64,000 bases of DNA from Flavobacterium paronense (GCF_030409795.1 NZ_JAUFQN010000019.1:2046001-2110000); one strand, 5' to 3'; positions 24,305-34,946 are shown, counted from the stretch's first letter. The notes: generated by a model not told the origin, from the sequence alone. A program made the numbers and translations.

Positions 24305-24360
24305 ATATGTAATTTTTTTGCATGATAATTGTAAAAGGAAAGAAAAAAAAATTATTTATC

Positions 24361-24816
24361 ATGAAAATCAAGCCTTTTTTAGTCGCAATTCTTATCGCAA
24401 TAACAACCTCATCTTGCGTTAGTACAAAATCTACTTTAAAAAATGTAGATGACAATGCACCAATTCCAATAGTATCAGCAAACAACACTTTTGTTTTAAC
24501 AGAATACAGTAAAGACAAAAAGTATGGATATAACCCTGATTATCCTATCAATGTTTTTTACAAAAATACTAAAGATGAAAACCTAAATGCAGAACGTTTT
24601 TTAAATGCTTTAGCTGGACCAAAAGGGGAGAAAATAACCTTTTCTAAAATTGAAAGTTGTTGTCCATTCCCTACAAAAAAAACAGAAATTGGAGCAGGTT
24701 TTCTTGATATTTATGAGTTAAAATGGGAAGGACAAACTAAGTCAATAAAATTGTATTTAAACATTTATGAGAAAGGATATTTACTTGTACCACTTGGACT
24801 TTCTATTAAACAATAA
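24361..24816 (+). CDS. Putative lipoprotein of unknown function
   Basis: I start at the ATG at 24361 (151 residues) because this gives a clean lipoprotein signal, MKIKPFLVAILIAITTSSC with the lipidated Cys at 19. The ATG at 24322 would add 13 lysine-rich residues ahead of it. The mature part is about 130 residues with no enzymatic motif I recognise. It includes NPDYPINVFY and a paired Cys (SCCPFPTKK). It lies 64 bp upstream of kdsA on the same strand and may share its transcript. Envelope location is inferred from the lipobox; function is unknown. Confidence 0.7.
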   Translation: MKIKPFLVAILIAITTSSCVSTKSTLKNVDDNAPIPIVSANNTFVLTEYSKDKKYGYNPDYPINVFYKNTKDENLNAERFLNALAGPKGEKITFSKIESCCPFPTKKTEIGAGFLDIYELKWEGQTKSIKLYLNIYEKGYLLVPLGLSIKQ

Positions 24817-24880
24817 CTAATTATACTGTAAGAAATATTCAAAATATGCTTACCTTAGCGGTCTTAAAAACAATAAGTTT

Positions 24881-25699
24881 ATGAATTTAAATACTATTCC
24901 ACAAATCAAAAACATTGATAGTGGAAATTTCTTTGTTCTTGCTGGTCCATGTGCAATTGAAGGAGAAGAAATGGCGATGAAAATAGCCGAAAAACTAGTT
25001 ACAATAACAGACAAATTACAAATTCCATACGTATTTAAAGGTTCTTTCAAAAAAGCAAATCGCTCTCGGATTGATAGTTTTTCAGGCATTGGTGATGAGA
25101 AAGCGTTAAGAATACTACGTAAAGTTTCTGAAACTTTTCATGTTCCAACCGTTACAGACATTCATACAAATGAAGATGCTGATAAAGCAGCTCAATATGT
25201 TGATGTGTTACAAATTCCAGCTTTTTTGGTTCGCCAGACGGATTTAGTAGTAGCAGCGGCAAATACTGGTAAAGTAGTCAATCTTAAAAAAGGACAATTC
25301 ATGAGTCCAGAAAGCATGAAACATGCGGTTCAAAAAGTATTGGATTGCAACAATGAGAATGTAATGGTTACCGATAGAGGAAGTATGTTTGGCTATCAGG
25401 ATATGATAGTTGACTTTCGCGGAATTCCAACAATGCAACAGTACGCAACAACTGTTTTAGATGTTACTCATTCGTTACAACAACCCAATCAAACGGCTGG
25501 TGTAACGGGCGGAAGACCAGACATGATTGAAACTATTGCCAAAGCCGGAATTGTTGTTGGCGTTGATGGTATTTTTATCGAAACCCATTTTGACCCGGCT
25601 AATGCTAAAAGCGATGGTGCTAATATGTTGCATTTAGACTATTTTGAAGGTTTAATGACCCGTTTAGTAGCTATAAGAAAAACAATCAATCAATTTTAA
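24881..25699 (+). CDS. kdsA: 3-deoxy-8-phosphooctulonate (KDO-8-P) synthase
   Basis: This 272-residue cytoplasmic enzyme joins phosphoenolpyruvate and arabinose 5-phosphate to make KDO-8-phosphate for the lipopolysaccharide inner core. Family signatures are LAGPCAIEG near the N-terminus, KGSFKKANRS, IQIPAFLVRQTDL, KKGQFMSPE, DRGSMFGY and DVTHSLQQP. Cys24 in GPCAIE matches Cys11 of the Aquifex enzyme. E. coli KdsA has Asn at this point, so this one should be of the metal-dependent class. The later His (VTHS), Glu (IETHFDP) and Asp (SDGAN) can complete the metal site. A weak -7-like element, TACCTTAG, lies at 24851-24858. Confidence 0.93.
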   Translation: MNLNTIPQIKNIDSGNFFVLAGPCAIEGEEMAMKIAEKLVTITDKLQIPYVFKGSFKKANRSRIDSFSGIGDEKALRILRKVSETFHVPTVTDIHTNEDADKAAQYVDVLQIPAFLVRQTDLVVAAANTGKVVNLKKGQFMSPESMKHAVQKVLDCNNENVMVTDRGSMFGYQDMIVDFRGIPTMQQYATTVLDVTHSLQQPNQTAGVTGGRPDMIETIAKAGIVVGVDGIFIETHFDPANAKSDGANMLHLDYFEGLMTRLVAIRKTINQF

Positions 25700-25710
25700 T
25701 ACAAAACATC

Positions 25711-26571
25711 TTGAAAAAAATAATTTTATTTTCATTCATAACTTCTTTTGCTTTGACACAAGCTGTTTCTGCACAAGAAAAAATAGCTAATCCAGATAAA
25801 TATACCGCACATAACAAGGGAAAAATGTATGTGTTTTGGGGTGGAAATCGCGAAAGTTTTTCCAAATCAGACATTCACTTCAAAGGGCCAGATTATGATT
25901 TTACCCTTTATGATGTTATGGCAAATGACAAACCAAAAGGTTGGCAATTAGACTATGTGAATCCATCACGAATGACGATTCCGCAAACCAATTTGAGAAT
26001 CGGTTACTTTATCAATGACCATTATAATATTTCTATTGGGCTTGACCATATGAAATATGTGATGATTCAAAATCAAAATGTTGAAATTGCTGGTGTTGTT
26101 GGAGCATCGTATCCTGACTATGCCGGAGTTTATTTACCATCCGGAAATCATACGATTGATATGACAGATGGTACTTTTCTGAAATTTGAACACACTGATG
26201 GTTTGAATTATATTAATACAGAGTTTTCTCGTGTGGATGATGTTTCAAAACTTTTCAAAATTAGAAATACTGATAAATTTCAAGTGAACATCACTGAAGG
26301 TGTCGGAGCTGGAATATTATATCCAAAAACGAATGCTACTTTACTTGGCAAAGAAAGACACGACGATTTTCATGTTTCTGGATTTGGAGTTTCTGCTAAA
26401 GTTGGTTTGAATTTGACTTTCTTCAAATACTTTTTTATTGAAGCCGAAATGAAAGGCGGATATATCAATATGAACGACATAAGAACAACCAAAGACCTAT
26501 CAGATAGAGCATCACAACATTTTTTATTTTTACAACGAATAATTGCTTTTGGCGGAATCTTCAAAATATAA
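25711..26571 (+). CDS. Putative outer-membrane beta-barrel protein
   Basis: This is a 286-residue exported protein with a TTG start, 11 bp after the kdsA stop. The signal peptide is MKKIILFSFITSFALTQAVSA-Q. The mature chain alternates polar and aromatic residues (KMYVFWGGNRES, NLRIGYFINDHYNISIGLDH, ISAKVGLNLTFFKYFFIEAEMKGGY) and ends in GGIFKI. This pattern fits an outer-membrane barrel with no recognised ligand. It is probably co-transcribed with kdsA. It precedes the second giant secreted protein by 35 bp, but it lacks features of the PorP/SprF family that usually partners T9SS type B cargo. Function unknown. Confidence 0.65.
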   Translation: MKKIILFSFITSFALTQAVSAQEKIANPDKYTAHNKGKMYVFWGGNRESFSKSDIHFKGPDYDFTLYDVMANDKPKGWQLDYVNPSRMTIPQTNLRIGYFINDHYNISIGLDHMKYVMIQNQNVEIAGVVGASYPDYAGVYLPSGNHTIDMTDGTFLKFEHTDGLNYINTEFSRVDDVSKLFKIRNTDKFQVNITEGVGAGILYPKTNATLLGKERHDDFHVSGFGVSAKVGLNLTFFKYFFIEAEMKGGYINMNDIRTTKDLSDRASQHFLFLQRIIAFGGIFKI

Positions 26572-26606
26572 TTTTTCATTTCATCTTCGACCTAAAACCA
26601 ACCAAT

Positions 26607-29600
26607 ATGAAAAAATTTTTATTCTTTCTAACGCTATTACTATTTTCATTTAATACCTATTCGCAATTCACAGAAGGTTTTGAAAACACAACTGGTCCCG
26701 ATGCCTTTCCTTCAACTAACTGGACTTTAGAATCAGGAAATTGGGCCGTTTTTGATAATAGTATTGGCACACAACGTTGGGGAATAAATGCTACAATTTC
26801 AACGCCGGTAACGGTTTATCAAGGTACGAATGCCGCTTATATATCCAGGGATAATATTGGTCAAGGTAACACTTCCGAAAATTATTTAGCTACACCAGCA
26901 GTACAAATTCCAACCAACGGTGAATTACATTTTTTTACAAGAATGTTTACCAGTGGAAATCAAGGAACAATTTATCAAATAAAAGTAGCTCCCGCCTCTG
27001 CCTCACAAATTGATATTTCTGCCTATTCGTTAGTACAACAATGGACAGAATCAGAATTGATTGTACCTACAACAAACTTTAATATCTATACTGAAAAAAC
27101 AGTTGATTTATCTGCTTTTGCTGGCACTTTTGTTTATATTTCTTTTGTAAAAGTATTTACACAACCTACTACCTCTATAGATGGTGATAGATGGTTAATA
27201 GATAGCGTTGGTATTAACTCTCAATGTTTGTCCCCAACCGGATTAACTTTCTCTGCTATTACAACAAATGGAGCTACTTTAAACTGGCTGAATCCAAACG
27301 GCTCAGGAACTACTTGGGAAATAGAAGTTGTTCCTGCATCTGGAACACCTACAGGAATACCAACAAATACAACAAGTACATTACCATATATAGTAACCGG
27401 ATTGCTTCCAAATACAACTTATAAGTATTATGTTAGAGCAGTATGTTCAACCGGATTTACAAGTGCATGGTCTGCAGTTTCTGCTAATTTTACAACCGGA
27501 ACAGCTCCACCTGTTTGTGGTGGTAATTTTGTTGACTCTGGTGGTGTAGGAGGCAATTATGCTAATAATGAAAATATAACTACAACGATATGCCCTACAA
27601 ATCCTGGAGACCAAGTTACGGTTACATTTACTTCTTTTAACATTCAAAATAGTTCTGATTTGTTGAAAGTATATGATGGAAATAATGCCTCAGCTCCTTT
27701 ATTAGCCACTTTAACTGGAACTACTTTACCGCCAGCTTTTACATCTTCTGCAGTTAGCGGATGCTTAACATTTGTATTTACTTCAAATGCTACAACTACA
27801 GCCGCTGGTTGGGTAAGTAATGTTACTTGTGCACCAGCGCCAACATGTAGTATACCTACAGCGGTAACCAATTCGACGGTAACTTCAAGTTCGGTTAGTG
27901 TAAGTTGGACACAACCTGCAAATCCCAATTCATCAGTTGCCACGGCTTGGCAGGTTTTGGCTTTACCATGTGGTTCAGCTGCGCCAACTGCTAGTTCAAC
28001 CGGATTTGTTAGCGCAACCTCAAATCCATTCACTTTAACTGGATTATCTCCAGTAAGCTGTTATGATATTTATGTTAGAGCGGTTTGTTCGGCTTCAGAT
28101 AGTAGTGCTTGGTCAAGAATTGCAAGTTCTTTTACAACCCAAGCTGCACCACCAATTTGCGGTGGAAACTTTGTTGATACAGGTGGGACAACCGGAAACT
28201 ATAGTGATAATGCAAACTCAACAACTACTATTTGCCCGACCAATGTTGGCGATTTGGTAACAGTTACATTTACTTCATTTTCATTAGAAAGTTGTTGCGA
28301 TAGTCTCAAAATTTATGATGGAAGCAGTCCAGCTGGAGCTTTATTGGGCACATACACAGGTACAACTTTGCCTCCTACATATACTTCGAGTATACCAAAT
28401 GGTTGTTTAACTTTTGTTTTTACTTCTGACAGCAGTATAAATCAGACAGGTTGGATAGCCAATGTAACGTGTTCGCCTGCTCCAACATGTAGTAAACCCA
28501 TATCCTTAACAAATTCTACAGTTACTGCAACCTCAGTAATTTTAAGTTGGACACAACCAGCAAATCCAAATACAACAACTGCAAATGCTTGGCAAGTTTT
28601 AGCTTTGCCTTGTGGTTCTCCAGCACCAACGGCTTCTTCAACCGGGTTTGTTACTGCTTCTACAAATCCATTTACTTTAACTGGATTGAATCCAACTACC
28701 TGTTATGCTGTCTATGTAAGAGCAGCATGTTCGGCTTCAGATAGAAGTGCCTGGTCAGCTTTAACTACTTTTACAACTCAGGCTCTACCGCCAGTTTGTG
28801 GTGGAAATTTTGTTGATACTGGTGGTACAACTGGAAATTATACTGATAACGCTAACGTAACCACAACAATTTGTCCTGTAAATACTGGAGATTTAGTGAC
28901 TGTAACTTTCACTGCTTTCTCATTAGAAAGTTGTTGTGATAGTCTTAAAATTTATGATGGAAGTAATGTTTCGGCTCCATTACTTGGAACATATACAGGT
29001 ACATCTTTGCCTCCAACTTATACTTCAAGTACACCCAATGGTTGTTTAACTTTTGTTTTTACTTCTGATAGTAGTATTAATCAAACAGGTTGGATTTCGA
29101 ATGTAACATGTACACCTGCTCCAACTTGTAGCAAACCTATATCTTTAACAAATTCAACAGTTACAGCAACTTCAGCAATTTTAAGTTGGACACAACCTGC
29201 AAACCCTGATACAACAATACCAAGTTCTTGGCAGGTCTTGGCTTTAACATGTGGTTCTCCTTCACCAACAGCTGCTTCAACGGGATTTGTTAATGCGAAT
29301 TCAAATCCGTTTACTCTAACTGGGTTAACTTCATTAACTTGTTATGATGTATATGTAAGAGCGGCTTGCTCGGCTTCAGATAGCAGTGCCTGGTCAGCTT
29401 TAACTACTTTTACAACTCAAGCTTTACCACCAGTTTGTGGTGGAAACTTTGTTGATACCGGTGGCCCGACTGGAATCTATAATAATAATGCTAACATAAC
29501 AACAACCATTTGTCCAACAAATATTGGAGATTTGGTAACTGTATCGTTTACTTCATTCAGTCTTGAAAGTGGTTTTGATTTTTTAAGAATATATGACGGA

Positions 29601-32600
29601 GACAATGCTTCAGCACCTTTATTAGGATCGTATACTGGAACTGCTATTCCACCAACCTTTACTTCAAACGCTACCAGTGGATGCTTAACTTTTGTTTTTA
29701 CATCTGACTTTACAGGAACCCAAGCTGGTTGGACTTCTAATGTAACTTGTGCTCCGGCACCTTTATGTCGTAAACCAACAAACTTAACAACATCAACTGT
29801 TACTAACAATTCGGTTAACCTAGCGTGGACCAATGTGGGTAATGCTACTTCTTGGCAAGTTTTAGCATTAACTTGTGGCTCACCAACTCCAAATGAAACA
29901 ACGACAGGTTGGGTGACAGCTTTAACAAATCCTTTTGTGCTCAACGGATTATTTCCAAATACATGCTATAACCTATATGTTCGTGGAAATTGTGGCAGTG
30001 ATGGTGTTAGTGAATGGTCAAATTTGGCAACAATAACAACTCAAATCGCACCTCCAGGCTGTGGTGGAAATTTTTTGGACTCAGGAGTATTAAGTAATTA
30101 TGCAAATAATTCAAATATAGGAACGCTAATTTGTCCTTCATCACCAACAGATAAAGTCACCATAACTTTTACTTCTTTTGATACTGAAAACAACAATGAT
30201 ATTTTAAGAATCTACAATGGTAATAGTGCAACAGCTCCTTTAATTGGTTCTTATTCGGGTACAAATTTACCTCCACCAATCACTTCATCTGCTACAAATG
30301 GATGTTTATATTTTGTATTTATATCAAATGGATCGATAACTCAAGCTGGTTGGTCATCAAATATTACTTGTGCTCCAGCAGCTGCTTGTCCTAATCCTCT
30401 GGGTGTAACAGCGAGTAATGTAGTTACTACAACATCGCAATTAAGTTGGGTTGAAGCAGGAAATGCAAATTCTTGGCAAATTCTAACTTTACCTTGCGGT
30501 TCTCCAGCACCTACAAATAGCGCTACTGGTTGGATTTCAACTAACTCAAATCCATATACTGTAACTGGTCTTACACCAAATTGTTGTAATAAATATTATG
30601 TTAGAAGTGTTTGTTCAGGTTCAGAAACAAGTAATTGGACGCCTGCCTACCAAAATCTAGCTGGTAGTTATGTTGTGTGGAATTCAGCTAGTGACGCAAG
30701 TACTTTATCTGGAACTTATCCGGGTGGAACAGTTACCCTTTCTTTCACTGGTGCTGGTAACGCTGTAACTATTGATAGTCCTGCTGGTACTGCTACAAAC
30801 CTAGTGGTAACCGGCAACAACACATTTGCTACTAATGGACCTTCTGATACTCCTCCTTCAAGAAGATTGACATTTACATTCTCTACCCCTGTAATCATTG
30901 ATAGATATAGTATGGCTGACATTGATATAGATACTTGGGATGATTCATTTGATTTTGTTGGTGTAACATTCACCTCTACAACATCAACTAATGTTACTAC
31001 TACTCTGACAGGCGCTGTTGCAACAAGTATAGGTGGTAATAATAGCGCATATGCATCATGGTTTGGAAGTACAACTCCAGTAACTAGTTTTTCAATAAAT
31101 TATTTAACAACAGGCGGCCTTACCCACGCTTATTTAGCTTATGCTTTAAAAGTTGCTACAATTTGTCCTATCCCACTTGCTACTTTGAACGTAAGTGTTA
31201 ATAATCCAATAGTATGTCAAGGAACACCGGCGAACGTAATTGCGACACCTAGTACTTTAGGAACATATAATTATATATGGACAGTGCCTTCAGGAGCTTC
31301 AAACCCTGGAAATGTAGCTAGTTTCTTTACTAATGTAGCTGGAATTTATAGTGTCATCATTACTGATACAACAAGTGGAGCGACCAGTCCTAACGCTTCG
31401 GGAACCGTTACTGTTAATACGCCTGTTATCTCAACTTTTAATGCCATTCCTGCTATTTGTAATGGTGGAACTACTCCTTTATTACCTTTAACTTCAATCG
31501 AAAGCATTACAGGAACTTGGCTGCCAAACACAATAAATAATTCACAAACCACAACTTACAATTTTACACCAACTATAGGACAATGTGCAAGTCCGGGAAG
31601 TATTATTGTAACCGTAAATGACAATATAACACCAACATTTACAACACCAGCATCTATTTGTCTTGGAACCACTGCTCCTACATTACCTCTAAGTTCATTA
31701 AATGGAATTGCTGGAACTTGGTTACCAACGGTTGTCGACAATACACAAACTGCTACTTATGCCTTTACTCCAAATTCTGGTCAATGTGCAAGTTCAGCAA
31801 GTGTTGTCGTTACTGTAAATAACAATGTAGTAGTACCAACGTTTATATCACCTGCGCCAATTTGTACTGGTGGTGTTGCACCAACATTACCTTTAACTTC
31901 ATTAAATGGAATTACGGGAACATGGTTACCAAATGTTGTTGACAATACACAAACTGCAACATACACCTTTACTCCAAATTCTGGTCAATGTGCTTCAACC
32001 ACCACATTATCAGTTACAGTTTATCAAGATTGTTCTTTTGGTAGTTTTGCAAGCGCAGTTTGGTTGACGAATTGTGAGAATAATGATTTCTTTAACACTG
32101 TTGGTTCGGGTGCTTCTATCATTGGACCAGTTACAAATGTTTTCCCTAATACTGATTTTGGAACTTATATTTCTAACTCAAACACTTTTAAATTAAGAGG
32201 TGCCGAAGTAAAAACATTTAAGTCAGTAACCGCAAATGTTTGTAGCGCTCGATTGAATTATAGAATTTATCCACAATCAGGAACTCCAGGTGCCTTTACT
32301 ATTTTAGATTTACCATTTTATAACAATTGCGTAAGTGGTTCTTTCCCGAGTGGTGGCCCTTGTAATCCGGGTGATCAAAAATGGCAAGAAGTCTTAAACA
32401 ATAATGAATCTCCGATAGATTTGACAGCTTATCCTGCCGGTGACTATGTCTTGGAGGTCTTCTATGATGTTACTGGAGATGTAAATGCTACAACACAATG
32501 TGATGATACTATTTATATAAATAATAATGGTAATAATTATATCGCTACTTATACATTACAAAATACCCCAGGCTATTTTGGAACAAATCCAACTACATGT

Positions 32601-34892
32601 AATGGAACAGATGGTTCGATTTTAATTACAAATCTAGCTCCTAATACCCAATATGATTTATCTTATGAAGATGATGGAAGTCCCGTAAGTACAGTTATTA
32701 CATCGACTACTAATGGAGACTACACTATTACCGGATTGAATGCTGGTGATTATAATAATATATTCATACATGCAAATGGTTGTTTGATAGCTAGTGGCTC
32801 CTATTCTCTTTTTGACCCAATTACAACCCCAACATTTGAACCAATTTTACCAATATGTAGCGGTGAAACTTTGAATCCGTTACCAACTACTTCAATTGAA
32901 GGGATTACAGGAACTTGGTCACCAGCGTTTAACAATACAGCTACCACCACCTATACTTTTACACCAAATTCGTCGAGTTCTTCTTCTACTAATTTGATTC
33001 CTAATGGTGATTTTTCAGCTGGCAATACTGGATTTACTTCTGATTATCAGTATTTAAATGATGCTGGATTATCTGGAGTTCAAAAAGCTTATGGTATAGT
33101 AACCGCTGCAAATTTATGGTTCCAATTTTTTCCATCGTGCACAGGACATACTGCTACGTCTGGGAATATAATGGTTGTTGATGGCTCAACTACTAATGCA
33201 GGAAATGATAAAGTATGGGCACAAACAGTTACCGTAATACCAAATCAAGACTACACTTTTAGCTATTGGTTACAAACAGTAGCAACTCCAAATCGAGCCA
33301 ATATTGACGTAACTATTAACGGAACATCCATTGGAGCAATAACAGCACCTGCTACCAATTGCGAATGGGCACAAATTAGCTATACATGGAATTCAGGAAC
33401 ATCTACTTCCGCACAAATAGCCATTTATGACAGAATAATTTTGTCAAATGGAAATGATTTCTCTTTAGATGATATTACATTTAGTCCAAATGTGCTAACC
33501 CAATGTGCTACAACTACTGATTTAACAATAACAGTAAATGAACCTGTAGCGGCTACATTTAATACTATTCCTGCTATTTGTAGTGGCGGAATTGCTCCAA
33601 GCTTGCCAGCAACTTCTATTGAAGGTTTTACCGGAACATGGACTCCAAGTATAGTTGATAACGAACAAACATTACCTTATACGTTTAATCCAACTGCCGG
33701 ACAGTGTGCCACTTCAGGTAGTGTCGTTGTAACAGTTAATCCAAATACAACTCCAGTTTTTGAAATTGGAACTTCAATTATAAGTTGCGCCGGAGTATCT
33801 CCACAAGTAGAATTACCAACTACTTCTCAGAATGGAATAACTGGAATCTGGAATCCTTCAACCTTGGATTATTCTATTGAAGGGACAACAGTGTATACTT
33901 TTACACCAACTTTCGGAATTTGTGCAACTACTGCAACTTTGACGGCGATTATTAGCCCAAATAGTACTCCGACTTTTACTCAAGTACTTCCAATTTGTTC
34001 TGGAGCACAATTAACTGCTTTACCAACTACTTCCATAGAAGGCATTACTGGAACTTGGTCACCAGCATTGAATAATTTGGGAACAACTTTATACACATTT
34101 ACGCCTACTATAGGTTTATGTGCTGTTCCAACTACAATGACAATTGTTGTTAATCCAAATAGTACTCCGACATTTAATGCTATTGCTCCGTTATGTACCG
34201 GTGAAACTGCTCCTTCTCTTCCATCGCCATCGATTGAAGGAATAACAGGAACTTGGTCACCAGCTGTAATTGACAATACAACTTCTGGAACTTACACATT
34301 TACTCCAACAGCTGGACAATGTGCTATTAATGGTAGTCTTTCTGTAACGGTTCAAAGTGCTTTTGATTTCGAATTATCAGGGCAATGTGTAGGTGAAGAT
34401 TTTATTTTGGAAGTTACCGCAGTTAATAACACCATTAATCTTAACACAGCTAATTTTGTTTGGTTTAATAGCAATAATCAAGCTGTTGGTAATAATTCAA
34501 GCACTTTTAATGTAACTGAATATTTAAATTCAACGGAACCAATTGAAGAATTGCCTATCACTTTTTCATTAACTGTTACTAATTCTGATGGTTGTTACAG
34601 AACAGAACCGATTACATTACCTAGAATTTTCTGTGGTATTCAAAAAGGAATTTCTGTAAACAATGATGGGGATAACGAATTCTTTGACCTGACTTTATTG
34701 AATGTAAAACATTTGAGCATTTTCAATAGATATGGAATGAAAGTCTATACCAAAGGTGGTTATACCAATGAATGGAAAGGACAATCTGATAAAGGTGATG
34801 AATTACCGGATGGTACTTATTATTATGTTATTGATTTCAAAGATAATCTTCCAGCGAAAACGGGTTGGATTTATATCAACAGAGAAAATTAA
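26607..34892 (+). CDS. Large T9SS type B surface protein with CUB-like, FN3 and Ig-like modules (2,761 residues)
   Basis: A signal peptide (ending TYS-Q near residue 19) leads to a jelly-roll/choice-of-anchor-J-type domain (about 20-200; FTEGFEN ... DRWLIDSVGI). FN3 domains then alternate with five CUB-like domains whose CGGNF(V/L)D starts lie near residues 304, 517, 731, 944 and 1151. Each CUB has a (L/F)(L/K)(I/V)Y(D/N)G strand. A lectin-like beta domain (about 1360-1520), eight Ig-like repeats (PICSG ... ITGTW ... YTFTP ... QCA) and two other beta domains follow. The final ~90 residues form a T9SS type B sorting domain (ISVNNDGDNEFFDL ... IFNRYGMKVY ... WKG ... LPDGTYYYVI). The modules suggest binding of carbohydrate or protein ligands at the cell surface. 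No catalytic motif was found. It ends at a strong bidirectional terminator. Confidence 0.88.
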   Translation: MKKFLFFLTLLLFSFNTYSQFTEGFENTTGPDAFPSTNWTLESGNWAVFDNSIGTQRWGINATISTPVTVYQGTNAAYISRDNIGQGNTSENYLATPAVQIPTNGELHFFTRMFTSGNQGTIYQIKVAPASASQIDISAYSLVQQWTESELIVPTTNFNIYTEKTVDLSAFAGTFVYISFVKVFTQPTTSIDGDRWLIDSVGINSQCLSPTGLTFSAITTNGATLNWLNPNGSGTTWEIEVVPASGTPTGIPTNTTSTLPYIVTGLLPNTTYKYYVRAVCSTGFTSAWSAVSANFTTGTAPPVCGGNFVDSGGVGGNYANNENITTTICPTNPGDQVTVTFTSFNIQNSSDLLKVYDGNNASAPLLATLTGTTLPPAFTSSAVSGCLTFVFTSNATTTAAGWVSNVTCAPAPTCSIPTAVTNSTVTSSSVSVSWTQPANPNSSVATAWQVLALPCGSAAPTASSTGFVSATSNPFTLTGLSPVSCYDIYVRAVCSASDSSAWSRIASSFTTQAAPPICGGNFVDTGGTTGNYSDNANSTTTICPTNVGDLVTVTFTSFSLESCCDSLKIYDGSSPAGALLGTYTGTTLPPTYTSSIPNGCLTFVFTSDSSINQTGWIANVTCSPAPTCSKPISLTNSTVTATSVILSWTQPANPNTTTANAWQVLALPCGSPAPTASSTGFVTASTNPFTLTGLNPTTCYAVYVRAACSASDRSAWSALTTFTTQALPPVCGGNFVDTGGTTGNYTDNANVTTTICPVNTGDLVTVTFTAFSLESCCDSLKIYDGSNVSAPLLGTYTGTSLPPTYTSSTPNGCLTFVFTSDSSINQTGWISNVTCTPAPTCSKPISLTNSTVTATSAILSWTQPANPDTTIPSSWQVLALTCGSPSPTAASTGFVNANSNPFTLTGLTSLTCYDVYVRAACSASDSSAWSALTTFTTQALPPVCGGNFVDTGGPTGIYNNNANITTTICPTNIGDLVTVSFTSFSLESGFDFLRIYDGDNASAPLLGSYTGTAIPPTFTSNATSGCLTFVFTSDFTGTQAGWTSNVTCAPAPLCRKPTNLTTSTVTNNSVNLAWTNVGNATSWQVLALTCGSPTPNETTTGWVTALTNPFVLNGLFPNTCYNLYVRGNCGSDGVSEWSNLATITTQIAPPGCGGNFLDSGVLSNYANNSNIGTLICPSSPTDKVTITFTSFDTENNNDILRIYNGNSATAPLIGSYSGTNLPPPITSSATNGCLYFVFISNGSITQAGWSSNITCAPAAACPNPLGVTASNVVTTTSQLSWVEAGNANSWQILTLPCGSPAPTNSATGWISTNSNPYTVTGLTPNCCNKYYVRSVCSGSETSNWTPAYQNLAGSYVVWNSASDASTLSGTYPGGTVTLSFTGAGNAVTIDSPAGTATNLVVTGNNTFATNGPSDTPPSRRLTFTFSTPVIIDRYSMADIDIDTWDDSFDFVGVTFTSTTSTNVTTTLTGAVATSIGGNNSAYASWFGSTTPVTSFSINYLTTGGLTHAYLAYALKVATICPIPLATLNVSVNNPIVCQGTPANVIATPSTLGTYNYIWTVPSGASNPGNVASFFTNVAGIYSVIITDTTSGATSPNASGTVTVNTPVISTFNAIPAICNGGTTPLLPLTSIESITGTWLPNTINNSQTTTYNFTPTIGQCASPGSIIVTVNDNITPTFTTPASICLGTTAPTLPLSSLNGIAGTWLPTVVDNTQTATYAFTPNSGQCASSASVVVTVNNNVVVPTFISPAPICTGGVAPTLPLTSLNGITGTWLPNVVDNTQTATYTFTPNSGQCASTTTLSVTVYQDCSFGSFASAVWLTNCENNDFFNTVGSGASIIGPVTNVFPNTDFGTYISNSNTFKLRGAEVKTFKSVTANVCSARLNYRIYPQSGTPGAFTILDLPFYNNCVSGSFPSGGPCNPGDQKWQEVLNNNESPIDLTAYPAGDYVLEVFYDVTGDVNATTQCDDTIYINNNGNNYIATYTLQNTPGYFGTNPTTCNGTDGSILITNLAPNTQYDLSYEDDGSPVSTVITSTTNGDYTITGLNAGDYNNIFIHANGCLIASGSYSLFDPITTPTFEPILPICSGETLNPLPTTSIEGITGTWSPAFNNTATTTYTFTPNSSSSSSTNLIPNGDFSAGNTGFTSDYQYLNDAGLSGVQKAYGIVTAANLWFQFFPSCTGHTATSGNIMVVDGSTTNAGNDKVWAQTVTVIPNQDYTFSYWLQTVATPNRANIDVTINGTSIGAITAPATNCEWAQISYTWNSGTSTSAQIAIYDRIILSNGNDFSLDDITFSPNVLTQCATTTDLTITVNEPVAATFNTIPAICSGGIAPSLPATSIEGFTGTWTPSIVDNEQTLPYTFNPTAGQCATSGSVVVTVNPNTTPVFEIGTSIISCAGVSPQVELPTTSQNGITGIWNPSTLDYSIEGTTVYTFTPTFGICATTATLTAIISPNSTPTFTQVLPICSGAQLTALPTTSIEGITGTWSPALNNLGTTLYTFTPTIGLCAVPTTMTIVVNPNSTPTFNAIAPLCTGETAPSLPSPSIEGITGTWSPAVIDNTTSGTYTFTPTAGQCAINGSLSVTVQSAFDFELSGQCVGEDFILEVTAVNNTINLNTANFVWFNSNNQAVGNNSSTFNVTEYLNSTEPIEELPITFSLTVTNSDGCYRTEPITLPRIFCGIQKGISVNNDGDNEFFDLTLLNVKHLSIFNRYGMKVYTKGGYTNEWKGQSDKGDELPDGTYYYVIDFKDNLPAKTGWIYINREN

Positions 34893-34894
34893 AT

Positions 34895-34930
34895 AAAAAA
34901 CGTCCCGAAAATATTGGGACGTTTTTTTTA
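34895..34930. terminator. Bidirectional intrinsic terminator
   Basis: AAAAAACGTCCC and GGGACGTTTTTT form a 12-bp stem around a short AT-rich loop, with T-runs on both strands. It lies between two convergent stop codons, those of the CUB-containing giant protein and the M28 peptidase. Confidence 0.85.
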
Positions 34931-34946
34931 TGATAGGTTTTATTAA

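Noticed and set aside
24322..24360. Upstream ATG for the lipoprotein gene
   Set aside because: It adds a Lys-rich extension before an otherwise perfect lipoprotein signal peptide.
29477..29944. 155-codon minus-strand ORF inside the CUB-domain gene
   Set aside because: It lies fully antisense to a well-supported CUB/FN3 region, with similar antisense ORFs at homologous places (27644-28033), so it mirrors the coding repeats.
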